A stretch of DNA of 64,000 nucleotides from Caballeronia telluris. Lineage in GTDB: Bacteria > Pseudomonadota > Gammaproteobacteria > Burkholderiales > Burkholderiaceae. The notes under the pieces were generated by a model. That model searched no databases, was not told the origin of the DNA, and worked only from the letters and a program-made list of their open reading frames with translations. The stretch is taken from positions 124,001 through 188,000 of the forward strand of contig NZ_FCNZ02000002.1 in NCBI RefSeq assembly GCF_001544495.1, read 5' to 3'. Of the stretch, positions 42,061 through 50,020 are shown piece after piece; the stretch's first letter is position 1, and each line of letters begins with the position of its first letter. The translations under genes and the position numbers were made by a program.

Positions 42061-42884
42061 GCACACAAGAGCTTTCGAAGCGCGGCGCGGTCTGGCTGGA
42101 CGCGCTCACCTACAGCGCGCCGTTGCAGGCGGGCTATCCGCCTTCGGTGCGCGTCGCCGACGCGCGGCTCGGCGATCATCCCGCGCGTTTCATCGCCGTG
42201 GTGCCCGATCCCGAGAACCCGTTCCCGCGCGCACGCAACGGCGAGGTCGGTCTCGTCGAGGCGTGGGAGGTCGCGCGGGCGGTGCGTGAAGCCGTCGATG
42301 CCGACGCCGGGCGCAATGACGAGCGCGTTGGAAAACGCGCGATCGTCGCCGTGATCGACGTCGCGAGCCAGGCGTATGGACGGCGCGAGGAAGCGTACGG
42401 CATCCATCAGGCGCTCGCCGGTGCCGCCGATGCCTACGCAAGCGCGCGTCTCGCCGGTCATCCGGTGATCGGGCTGATCGTGGGGCGCGCGATGTCCGGT
42501 GCGTTTCTCGCGCACGGCTATCAGGCCAACCGCCTGATCGCGCTCGCCGATCCGCAGGTCATGGTTCACGCGATGGGCAAGGAATCCGCCGCGCGCGTCA
42601 CGCTGCGCTCGGTTGCCGAACTCGAAGCGTTCACGGCGCGCGTGCCGCCGATGGCCTACGACATCGACAACTACGCGTCGCTCGGATTGCTCTGGAAGCT
42701 GCTCTCGGTGAGCAACGCCGACGCGCCCACCGGCGCCGACCAGTCGACGGTCGAAAAGACCCTGCAAGCCGCCTTCGACGATATTCGCGCCGATCCATCC
42801 CGCGGACTGGAAAGCCGGCTCGGCAGCGCGCACCGCGCGGCCTCGGCGACGGTTCGCCGCAAGCTGCGGGAGGCATGGCGCTAA
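42057..42884 (+). CDS. mdcE: Malonyl-ACP decarboxylase gamma subunit
   Basis: Partner of MdcD in malonyl-ACP decarboxylation, 275 residues, crotonase-like. Family stretches include VVPDPENPFPRARNGEVGL, IHQALAGAADAYASARLAGHPVIGLIVGRAMSGAFLAHG cut by shorter motifs, and MVHAMGKESAARVT. ATG 42057 overlaps the mdcD stop (ATGA). The stop TAA is the first triplet of a 9-bp tandem repeat (42882-42917). The mdcG gene normally found after mdcE is missing. Confidence 0.95.
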   Translation: MSTQELSKRGAVWLDALTYSAPLQAGYPPSVRVADARLGDHPARFIAVVPDPENPFPRARNGEVGLVEAWEVARAVREAVDADAGRNDERVGKRAIVAVIDVASQAYGRREEAYGIHQALAGAADAYASARLAGHPVIGLIVGRAMSGAFLAHGYQANRLIALADPQVMVHAMGKESAARVTLRSVAELEAFTARVPPMAYDIDNYASLGLLWKLLSVSNADAPTGADQSTVEKTLQAAFDDIRADPSRGLESRLGSAHRAASATVRRKLREAWR

Positions 42885-42917
42885 AGCACCTAAGGCACGT
42901 AAAGCACGTAAAGCACG
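42882..42917 (+). repeat. Four 9-bp tandem repeats spanning the mdcE stop codon
   Basis: The unit TAAAGCACG occurs four times head to tail at 42882, 42891, 42900 and 42909, the first ending ACC and the second reading TAAGGCACG. A partial GCACG follows. Each unit carries TAA in the mdcE frame, so mdcE has four consecutive in-frame stops. The repeat marks the place where mdcG is usually found. Confidence 0.8.
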
Positions 42918-42973
42918 GCACGTCGAAACACCGGCTCACCAGAAGCCAATCAGACTATGAAAGGAGACATCAA

Positions 42974-43369
42974 ATGATCATCTATGGAACCGCGTTGCTC
43001 GCGTTCTGCCATCTGGCAGGACTTTTTCTCGGCGACCTGCTCGGGGTCGCGATCGGCGTGAAGACGAATGTCGGGGGCGTCGGCATCGCGATGCTGCTTC
43101 TGATCTTCCTGCGCCTCTATCTGCACGGAAAGGGCCTGCTGCCGAAGGAAACCGAAGCGGGCGTGGGCTTCTGGGGCGCGATGTACATCCCGGTCGTGGT
43201 GGCGATGGCGGCGAACCAGAACGTCGTTGCCGCGCTCAAGGGCGGCCCCGTCGCGCTGCTCTCCGCGCTCGGCGCCGCCGCGTCCTGCGCGGTCTGCATC
43301 GCCGTGCTTTCACGCACCGGCCGCGACAGCACGTCGTTTGCCAATGCCCCGACACTTGAAGAAGTCTGA
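42974..43369 (+). CDS. madL: Malonate transporter subunit MadL
   Basis: Small subunit of the two-part malonate importer, 131 residues with about four helices. It begins MIIYGTALLAFCHLAGLFLG and contains DLLGVAIGVKTNVGGVGIAML and GAMYIPVVVAMAANQNVVAAL, the MadL pattern. AAGGAG lies 9 bases before ATG 42974. It works with MadM, encoded 14 bases downstream. Together they bring malonate into the cell for the Mdc enzyme; cotransport with Na+ is known for Malonomonas MadLM. Confidence 0.93.
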   Translation: MIIYGTALLAFCHLAGLFLGDLLGVAIGVKTNVGGVGIAMLLLIFLRLYLHGKGLLPKETEAGVGFWGAMYIPVVVAMAANQNVVAALKGGPVALLSALGAAASCAVCIAVLSRTGRDSTSFANAPTLEEV

Positions 43370-43383
43370 ACGCGGAGACCGCC

Positions 43384-44151
43384 ATGTTCCAAATGATCGA
43401 TAAGGTTCTGATCCACAACGGCCTCGTCACGGCGTTCGCGCTCGTGGGGCTCATCATGTGGGTGTCGTCGGTGATCTCGAAGAAGCTCACGTTCGGGCGC
43501 GTGCACGGCTCGGCGATCGCCATCGTGATCGGCCTCGTGCTCGCCTATTTCGGCGGCGCCTTCACGGCCGGACAGAAGGGTCTCGCCGACCTGCCGCTCT
43601 TCGCGGGCGTCGGCCTGATGGGCGGCGCGATGCTGCGCGACTTCGCCATCGTCGCGACCGCCTTCGAGGTGCAGGCGACCGAAGCGCGCAAGGCCGGGCT
43701 GATCGGCGTGGTGTCGCTGCTGCTCGGAACCGTGCTGCCGTTCATCGTCGGCGCGAGCATCGCGCATGCGTTCGGCTACACCGACGCGGTCAGCATGACC
43801 ACGATCGGTGCGGGCGCCGTGACGTATATCGTCGGACCGGTGACGGGCGCGGCGATCGGCGCAAGCTCGGACGTGATCGCGCTCAGCATCGCGACGGGCC
43901 TCATCAAGGCGATCATCGTGATGATCGGCACGCCGCTCGCCGCGGGCTTCATGGGGCTGAAGACGCCGCGTTCCGCGATGATCTTCGGCGGGCTGGCGGG
44001 CACGGTGAGCGGCGTTAGCGCGGGACTCGCCGCCACCGACCGGCGGCTCGTTCCGTACGGCGCGCTGATCGCGACGTTCCACACGGGCGTCGGCTGCCTG
44101 CTCGGACCGTCGCTGCTGTTCTTCGCGACCAAGGCGCTGATGGGCGCGTGA
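43384..44151 (+). CDS. madM: Malonate transporter subunit MadM
   Basis: Large subunit of the malonate importer, 255 residues with about eight helices. Family stretches are DKVLIHNGLVTAFALVG, GVVSLLLGTVLPFIVGASIAHAFGYTDAVS and VTYIVGPVTGAAIGASSDVIALSIA (shortened here as motifs). GCGGAGACC before ATG 43384 is a good ribosome binding site. It follows madL by 14 bases; mdcH starts 39 bases after it. Confidence 0.93.
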   Translation: MFQMIDKVLIHNGLVTAFALVGLIMWVSSVISKKLTFGRVHGSAIAIVIGLVLAYFGGAFTAGQKGLADLPLFAGVGLMGGAMLRDFAIVATAFEVQATEARKAGLIGVVSLLLGTVLPFIVGASIAHAFGYTDAVSMTTIGAGAVTYIVGPVTGAAIGASSDVIALSIATGLIKAIIVMIGTPLAAGFMGLKTPRSAMIFGGLAGTVSGVSAGLAATDRRLVPYGALIATFHTGVGCLLGPSLLFFATKALMGA

Positions 44152-44190
44152 CGCGCCGGGGAGAACGACGGTGTCTGTCGCCGAAGCATC

Positions 44191-45129
44191 ATGAGCGTGC
44201 TATTCACGTTTCCCGGCCAGGGCGCGCAGCGCGTCGGCATGCTGCACGCGCTGCCGGCGCACAGGGAAGCCGCGCACGCGCTCGAAGAAGCCAGCGACAC
44301 GCTCGGCTACGACGTTCAGTCCCTCGACGATGCGCCATCGCTTCGCTCCACGGTCGCTGTGCAGCTTTGTCTGCTGATCGCGGGCGTCGCGCAGGCGCGC
44401 GTCATCCAGGCGCACGGCCACGAGCCCGACATGGTGGCGGGGTTGTCGGTGGGCGCGTATCCGGCCGCCGTGATCGCGGGCGCCCTCGCCTATTCCGACG
44501 CCGTGAGGCTCGTCGCCCTGCGCGGTCAGTCGATGGAGCGGGCGTATCCGCGCGGCTACGGCATGACCGCGATCACCGGCATGACCCAGCGCTCGCTCGA
44601 ACGGCTGATCGCGCAAGTGAACGGCGACGCCGGTCCCGTCTTCCTTGCCAACATCAACGCGGACACGCAGATGGTCGTCGCAGGCAGCGACGCCGCGATG
44701 CACCGTCTCGCGACACTCGCAAGCGAACACGGCGCGCAACGTTGCGAGCGACTCGACGTCGCGGTGCCGTCGCATTGCGCGTTGCTCGACGCGCCCGCTG
44801 CCGCGCTCGCCGATGCCTTCCGACAGATCGACGTGCGTGCCCCGCGCATCGGCTACCTGAGCAGCAGTGTCGCGCGGCCGCTCTTCGACGGTCCGCGCAT
44901 CGCCGCCGACCTGGCGGGCAACATGGCCCGGCAGGTGCGCTGGCACGACACGATGAGACTCGCGTGGGAGCGCGGCGCGCGCCTCGCGATCGAGATGCCG
45001 CCATCAACCGTCCTGACGCGGCTCGCTAGCGCGATCTTCGCGGAGGGCGTCGCGGTGAGTTGCAGCGAGGTCTCGCTGCCGGACCTGGGCGCGCTCGTCG
45101 AGCGGGAAAAGACACGCGACGAGCGGTGA
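44191..45129 (+). CDS. mdcH: Malonate decarboxylase epsilon subunit (malonyl-CoA:ACP transacylase)
   Basis: A FabD-like acyltransferase of 312 residues that loads malonyl onto MdcC, the priming step of the cycle. It starts VLFTFPGQGAQRVGML after MS, has the nucleophile elbow GLSVGAYPA near residue 87, and the active His region VAVPSHCALLD. Length fits the family. It ends the operon; the convergent mdcR stop lies only a few bases away, with no terminator between. Confidence 0.94.
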   Translation: MSVLFTFPGQGAQRVGMLHALPAHREAAHALEEASDTLGYDVQSLDDAPSLRSTVAVQLCLLIAGVAQARVIQAHGHEPDMVAGLSVGAYPAAVIAGALAYSDAVRLVALRGQSMERAYPRGYGMTAITGMTQRSLERLIAQVNGDAGPVFLANINADTQMVVAGSDAAMHRLATLASEHGAQRCERLDVAVPSHCALLDAPAAALADAFRQIDVRAPRIGYLSSSVARPLFDGPRIAADLAGNMARQVRWHDTMRLAWERGARLAIEMPPSTVLTRLASAIFAEGVAVSCSEVSLPDLGALVEREKTRDER

Positions 45130-45133
45130 ACAC

Positions 45134-46048
45134 TCAGCCAGCGCTTCTCGTGCGCAGACGGCAGACCGCCATCAACGCGAGCAGGTTCGGATCGCGCTCG
45201 CGCGCGCGCAGGAAACTGACGCCGATGGTCTGGCGCATCAGGTATTGCGGCTTGAGCGGGATGAACTGCACCTTGTCGCCGAAGACGCCTTGCACGCGTC
45301 CCGGCAAGAGCGTATAGCCGACTCCGCCGCTCACCAGATTCATCAGCGAGAAGATGTCGCCGGTGCGCATCGTCACGTTGGGCGTGAAGTCCGCGACGCG
45401 AAATGCGTCCACGAAACCGTGATAGGTGGCGAACCCCTCGCCGAGCGAGACGAACGTCTCGTCGCGGCAGTCCCGCAGATCGACGGCTTCCTGCTTCGCG
45501 TACGGCGAACCGGCGGGCGCCGCGAAGAAAATGTCGTCTTCGAAAAGCGGGATGGATTCGATCTCGGGCTCCGCTTCGGGCAACGCCATCAGCGCCGCGT
45601 CGATTTCGCTTCGCTTGAGCTTGTCGAGCAGCTCGGCATTCGGACCGAGCACGAGCTCGACGTGCAGCGTCGGCCGGCGCACCTTGATATCGACGACGAT
45701 ACCCGGCACCGTCCGGATCGTCAGCGAGTACAGCGAGCCGATCTTCAGCCGGTCCGACGAATAGCCCGCGGCTTCGCGCGTCGCGCGAATGCCGTCGGAC
45801 ATCAGCGCGAGCACTTCCTCCGCGACATCGGCGAGCATCTGCGCCGCTTCCGTCGATTTCAGATTGCGCCCTTCATGGCGAAACAGCGCGCAGCGCACGC
45901 CTTGTTCGAGCGAATGCAGCGCGCGGTGCACGCTGACCGTGCTCACGTTCAGCGCCTCGGCCGCCTTCGCCAGATTGCCGGTCTCCATGAAAGCGAGCAG
46001 GACCTCCAGCTTGCGGAAGGTGATCTCGTCGTCGATTCGGTCGCGCAT
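45134..46048 (-). CDS. mdcR: LysR-family regulator of the malonate operon
   Basis: A 304-residue LysR-type regulator. The N-terminal winged HTH is ITFRKLEVLLAFMETGN followed by LAKAAEALNVSTVSVHRAL; the rest is the periplasmic-binding-like effector domain, likely to sense malonate. ATG 46048 is preferred since LysR proteins start about eight residues before this motif; an upstream TTG at 46105 would add 19 residues. The position at the operon end, convergent to it, means it must act in trans at 38232-38301. Confidence 0.85.
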   Translation of the reverse strand: MRDRIDDEITFRKLEVLLAFMETGNLAKAAEALNVSTVSVHRALHSLEQGVRCALFRHEGRNLKSTEAAQMLADVAEEVLALMSDGIRATREAAGYSSDRLKIGSLYSLTIRTVPGIVVDIKVRRPTLHVELVLGPNAELLDKLKRSEIDAALMALPEAEPEIESIPLFEDDIFFAAPAGSPYAKQEAVDLRDCRDETFVSLGEGFATYHGFVDAFRVADFTPNVTMRTGDIFSLMNLVSGGVGYTLLPGRVQGVFGDKVQFIPLKPQYLMRQTIGVSFLRARERDPNLLALMAVCRLRTRSAG

Positions 46049-46668
46049 CTCATTCAGGGAACGGTCGAAACCGTCGATTATCGGCTCGCGACTGCGCCGG
46101 ACCAATAGCGTTTATCCCGCATCGCCTGCTCGTCGCCTCAAGGCGATGCGCCGGGCGTCCGCGATTCGCCGTGCGCGAACGGTCCACGCCCTGTCCCGCC
46201 CTTCGGGCTTCACCGGGAAAACGCTAATCGAAACGCGGGGGGACGCTGCATATAGTTCGTCTGGTTAGCCAGGGCGCGCGGCCGCTGTCCACAGAATGGG
46301 ATGACACAACATTTCGCGCGCGATGGCCGGGACGAGCCCACCTGCGTGAGCGCCATGAATAGAAGAAGTCAATTTCGCGCTGCATCCGAAACACGCATCA
46401 GACAGACCCATTCGCACCATGCCGCTGCGTGCAAAAGACGCGAAGGACATCGACTTCGCCTTCCGCACGCTCACGGGCCGCAGACAATCCATCCCGGCTT
46501 CGCCGGAACGTGACGACGCAATGCGTTTATCACGAGGGACGTGCGCGTCCCTCGCGCGTTTTGTGGGTGAACGCCGCTTCGGTTGATCGAAAGGTGCTGC
46601 CCGCTATCTGAAAGCGATCGACGATGAATCGACCAGAACGACCAACCAAGACAAGCTCGGAGGGTGAC
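46049..46668. other. 620-base gap between mdcR and the ABC importer
   Basis: No gene is convincingly supported. A 9-bp perfect stem (CGAGGGACG at 46533-46541, CGTCCCTCG at 46546-46554) followed by CGCGTTTT lies on the plus strand and looks like a terminator, though no recognised gene precedes it. The 55-codon frame 46419-46586 crosses it and has no ribosome binding site. The rest should hold the mdcR and importer promoters. Confidence 0.4.
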
Positions 46669-47781
46669 ATGGCGCAGGATCGGGAAGACGCAGGAAACCA
46701 TATCGAAAGGGACGACAACAGCGCGTTCAGCACCGGCAGACGCAGCCTCATGCAGGGCGCAGGGCTCGGCGCCGCGCTCTCGCTGCTGGGCGGTGCGGGC
46801 GGTTTGATTTCGTCGGCGCAGGCTGCGGAAGCAGCGTTCCCGCAGCACAAGAAATGGAAGATCGTGTTCGTCAATCACGTCACCACCAACCCGTTCTTCG
46901 TGCCGACTCAATACGGCATTCAGGACGCCTGTTCCATGCTCGGCATGGACTACCAGTGGACCGGCTCTGCCACGTCCGACGCCGGCGAAATGGTGCGCGC
47001 GGTGAACTCCGCGATCGCGGCGAAAGCCGATGCGATCGCCGTGCCCATCGTCGATCCGTCCGCGTTCGACAAACCGATTCAGGCCGCGCTCGACGCGGGC
47101 ATCCCGGTGTTCGCCTACAACGCAGACGCGCCGCGCGGCAAGACCAGTCCGCGCCTCGCGTACATCGGGCAGGACCTGTATCTCTCGGGTTACCAGATGG
47201 GCGAGCGCATCGCGAGCATCGTCGACAGCGGCCTCGTCGCGCTGTTCATCGCGACGCCGGGTCAGCTCAACATCCAGCCGCGTCTCGATGGCGCGAGCGA
47301 CGCGATCAAGAAGTCGGGCAAGAAGATCGACATCCAGACCGTCGCGACGGGGGCGACGGTGAACGAAGAGCTGTCGAAGATCAAGTCGTTCTACCTCGGC
47401 CATCAGGACCTGAAAGGCATGTTCGCCGTCGATGCGGGCAGCACGCAAGGCGTCGCGCAAGTGATGAAGGAATCGAACCTGCCATCGAAGGGCGTGCATG
47501 GTGGCGGCTTCGATCTGCTGCCGCAGACGATTCAGTTGATTCACGAAGGCTTCCTCGATTTCACCATCGATCAGCAGCCGTACGTGCAAGGCTTTTATAC
47601 GGTGATGGAAGCGTTCGTGTTCCTGGCCTCGGGCGGACTCGTCGGGCCTGCGAACATCAACACGGGCCTCAAGTTCGTGACGAAGAGCACCGTCGAGCCG
47701 TACCTCAACACGTCGACGCGCTTCGAAGGGAAGACCGCGAAGCCGCAAATCGTCCCGATGAGCGGCGCCATCAAGTCGTGA
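46669..47781 (+). CDS. Sugar-type ABC transporter substrate-binding protein
   Basis: A periplasmic binding protein of 370 residues, type 1 fold, of the RbsB/FrcB class. The N-terminus carries a twin-arginine-like motif (GRRSLMQG, Arg24-Arg25), then a long hydrophobic stretch ending SSAQA around residue 53, so Tat export is possible. The binding fold shows AIPV-type strands: ADAIAVPIVDPSAFDKPIQ, IPVFAYNADAP and MFAVDAGSTQGVAQVM. ATG 46669 is chosen for GGAGGG 5 bases upstream. The permease gene overlaps its stop (GTGA). The ligand is unknown; fructose-type or polyol substrates are typical for this operon order. Confidence 0.88.
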   Translation: MAQDREDAGNHIERDDNSAFSTGRRSLMQGAGLGAALSLLGGAGGLISSAQAAEAAFPQHKKWKIVFVNHVTTNPFFVPTQYGIQDACSMLGMDYQWTGSATSDAGEMVRAVNSAIAAKADAIAVPIVDPSAFDKPIQAALDAGIPVFAYNADAPRGKTSPRLAYIGQDLYLSGYQMGERIASIVDSGLVALFIATPGQLNIQPRLDGASDAIKKSGKKIDIQTVATGATVNEELSKIKSFYLGHQDLKGMFAVDAGSTQGVAQVMKESNLPSKGVHGGGFDLLPQTIQLIHEGFLDFTIDQQPYVQGFYTVMEAFVFLASGGLVGPANINTGLKFVTKSTVEPYLNTSTRFEGKTAKPQIVPMSGAIKS

Positions 47782-48788
47782 CGGACGTGGCGAACGAACC
47801 CCGCAAGGCGGACACGCCCGCGCCGCCGCGGCCGCGCGGCGCATGGACGGCCCAGTGGGCCGCCGAGTTGCGCATCCTGCTCGTGGCCGTGCTGCTCGCG
47901 GCCTATTTTGAGTTCGCCAATCACGACTTCCTGCTCACGAACGCGAGTCTCGTCAATCTGTCGCAGTTCATCGCGCCGGTGGCGATCATCGCGTTCGGCG
48001 AGATCATGCTGATGATCGGCGGCGACATCGATCTGTCGGCTGGCATGGTGTTCGCGTTCGCGCCGTTCATGATGGTGTTCGCGAACGACGCGGGCGCGCC
48101 GATGTGGCTCGCGGTGAGCGCGGGTCTCGCGGCCGCCGCCGTGATCGGTTTCGTGAACGGCGCCGTGACCGTGTGGCTGCGGCTGCCCTCTTTCGTGACG
48201 ACGCTCGGCACGCTCTTTCTCATCAACGGGATCACGCTCACGTTGTCGCGCGGCACGCCGGCGGCGACGCCGGGCTCTCCCACCTTCGCCGAGTTCATGG
48301 GCGCGTGGGGCTATAGCGAGATCATCTGGACCGTCGTGATCGCGGCCGTCATGCACACGCTGTTGCGTCACACCCGCTGGGGCCTGCATACGCAGGCGGC
48401 GGGCGCGAATCCGCTCGGCGCGAGCGAGGCCGGCATCCACGTGAACCGGCTGCGCCTCGGCAACTTCGTTCTCGCCGCCGTGCTCGCGGGTTTCACCGGC
48501 ATCCTCGAAGGCTTCCGCATCACGTCGATCGACCCGCAGGCGGGCGGCAACCAGATCATGTTCCTGGCTGTCGCGGCGGCGGTGATCGGCGGGACACCGC
48601 TCACGGGCGGCTCCGGCACGATCGTGGGCGGGCTCCTCGGCGCCGCGGTGCTCGGCATTCTCAACGACGGCTTCACGCTCATCGGCATCAACGCGTTCAC
48701 CTTCAACATCATTCTCGGCGCCGCGATTCTCGCCGCGATGATCTTCAACATTCATATCGGACGCATCCGTCGCAAGGGAGGCCCGTGA
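47778..48788 (+). CDS. Sugar-type ABC transporter permease
   Basis: Inner-membrane permease of 336 residues (RbsC/FrcC class) with about nine helices. Family features are NLSQFIAPVAIIAFGEIMLM, GGDIDLSAGMVFAF and the cytoplasmic coupling region ANPLGASEAGIHVNRLRL. It starts with GTG 47778, overlapping the stop of the binding protein, and ends overlapping the ATPase start. The short Pro/Arg-rich N-terminus is cytoplasmic. Confidence 0.9.
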   Translation: MTDVANEPRKADTPAPPRPRGAWTAQWAAELRILLVAVLLAAYFEFANHDFLLTNASLVNLSQFIAPVAIIAFGEIMLMIGGDIDLSAGMVFAFAPFMMVFANDAGAPMWLAVSAGLAAAAVIGFVNGAVTVWLRLPSFVTTLGTLFLINGITLTLSRGTPAATPGSPTFAEFMGAWGYSEIIWTVVIAAVMHTLLRHTRWGLHTQAAGANPLGASEAGIHVNRLRLGNFVLAAVLAGFTGILEGFRITSIDPQAGGNQIMFLAVAAAVIGGTPLTGGSGTIVGGLLGAAVLGILNDGFTLIGINAFTFNIILGAAILAAMIFNIHIGRIRRKGGP

Positions 48789-49588
48789 TGGAGGCATCGC
48801 AAGCCGCCTCGCCAACGACCGCCGGCGCCCCGGCGTTGCGCGGCGACCAGCTCGTCAAACGCTTCGGCGCGGTGACGGCGCTCGACGGCGTCTCGCTCAC
48901 GCTCGGCCGCGGCGAGATACTCGGCATCCTCGGCGACAACGGCGCGGGCAAATCGACGCTCGTCAAGATCCTCACGGGCTTTCACCAGCAGACGAGCGGC
49001 GCGCTCCACGTCCACGGCGAAGAAGTGCTGCTGCGCTCGGTCGACCATGCGCGCGCGCTCGGTATCGAATGCGTGTATCAGGACCTCGCGCTCGCGAATT
49101 CCCTCAGCATCTACCACAACATGTTCCTGAACCGCGAGATCGTCCGGCGCGGACCGTTCCGCCTGCTCGATCACAAGACGATGCGCGCGCGCGCCGCGCA
49201 GTGTCTCGACGATATCGGCGTGCACGTGCCTTCGGTGGATCTGCCGGTGGAGCGGCTCTCGGGCGGACAGCGCCAGGCGATTGCCGTCGCGCGCGCGGTG
49301 TATTCGAACGCGAAGATCCTTCTGCTCGACGAACCGCTCGCGGCGATGGGCGCGCGCGAAGCCGCCCTGATCATCGACCTGGTCATGCGTCTGAAGGAAA
49401 AAGGCGGGCTGTCCATCATCATGATCATGCACAACTATGCGCAGACGCTCGACATCGCGGACCGCATCATGCTGATGCAACGGGGCCGCGTGACGTACGA
49501 GCAACGCAGCGCGAACACGTCGGTGGCGGAGCTGATGGATATCGTGCGGCGCGAATACCGTGCGATGCGCGACACGCTCGCGCGTTGA
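48788..49588 (+). CDS. Sugar-type ABC transporter ATP-binding protein
   Basis: A single-domain ATPase of 266 residues, unlike the duplicated RbsA type, so closer to FrcA. It has Walker A GDNGAGKST near residue 55, the Q-loop VYQDLAL, signature LSGGQRQ near 160, Walker B LLLDEPLAAMG and switch IMIMHNY. ATG 48788 overlaps the permease stop; GTG 48785 is an alternative. Two copies would form the motor. No sugar enzyme gene is nearby, so the substrate cannot be inferred from the neighbourhood. Confidence 0.9.
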   Translation: MEASQAASPTTAGAPALRGDQLVKRFGAVTALDGVSLTLGRGEILGILGDNGAGKSTLVKILTGFHQQTSGALHVHGEEVLLRSVDHARALGIECVYQDLALANSLSIYHNMFLNREIVRRGPFRLLDHKTMRARAAQCLDDIGVHVPSVDLPVERLSGGQRQAIAVARAVYSNAKILLLDEPLAAMGAREAALIIDLVMRLKEKGGLSIIMIMHNYAQTLDIADRIMLMQRGRVTYEQRSANTSVAELMDIVRREYRAMRDTLAR

Positions 49589-50020
49589 GACTCCGTGCCG
49601 TTCGCCGCGTCCGGGCACGAGCGGATGATAGGATTTGACTATTGACGGCTGAGTCCGGACGTCGCGCAAACCTTGCGGACAAAAAAAAGGCGCTGCGTTG
49701 CCGCAGCGCCTTAAAAGTTCTAGCCATTCCGAGGGCCGTGCTAGAACCTGAGAGCCCTTTTTCGAAACTGCCGGTCGCTCATGAGCGCCCAACGCACTTT
49801 CGAAATTGGGTTCCATTTTTTCTGGTTATGCTGCCTAAGTCAAGCAAAATTTCGTGCCATGGGCATCTGCCCAACTTGCGCGCGCCTAACGCGGAGAATG
49901 GAAAAGTGTCGCATTGCGTGCACCTTTGGACGAGCATTGCATGCGCTGCAAAGATTGACGAAGAGTTCGCGCGGCATCCAAGGTTGCTGAATAGAAACGA
50001 AACGATGTTTTGAAAAAACG
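49589..50020. other. Intergenic region between the ABC ATPase and the IclR gene
   Basis: No protein gene is supported; the plus-strand frame 49642-50013 has no ribosome binding site and no protein character. The region is less GC-rich than its neighbours and carries two hairpins and an eight-A run that together read as a minus-strand small RNA (listed separately). Sequence past 49850 shows no further clear structure. Confidence 0.45.
49681..49808 (-). ncRNA. Candidate small RNA with promoter and intrinsic terminator
   Basis: Read on the minus strand: a promoter with -35 TTGACT (49838-49843) and -10 AAAAAT (49815-49820), spaced 17 bases; a stem GTTCTAGC...GCTAGAAC (49740-49747 and 49717-49724); then a terminator with 11-bp stem (49702-49712, 49687-49697) around a GCAA tetraloop and eight T. 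Transcript length is about 128 bases. No minus-strand protein gene ends here, and on the plus strand the same hairpin has no T run. It lies antisense to nothing, between the ABC ATPase and iclR-type genes. Confidence 0.45.

Noticed and set aside
42875-42973. Upstream extension of the madL frame
   Set aside because: It translates the 9-bp tandem repeat; AAGGAG directly before ATG 42974 defines the start.
49687-49712. Hairpin as plus-strand terminator of the ABC operon
   Set aside because: On the plus strand only TT follows the stem; the eight-base run is on the other side and fits the minus strand.
49642-50013. 123-codon plus-strand frame between the ABC ATPase and the IclR gene
   Set aside because: No ribosome binding site, no protein character, and it runs across the hairpins assigned to the small RNA candidate.
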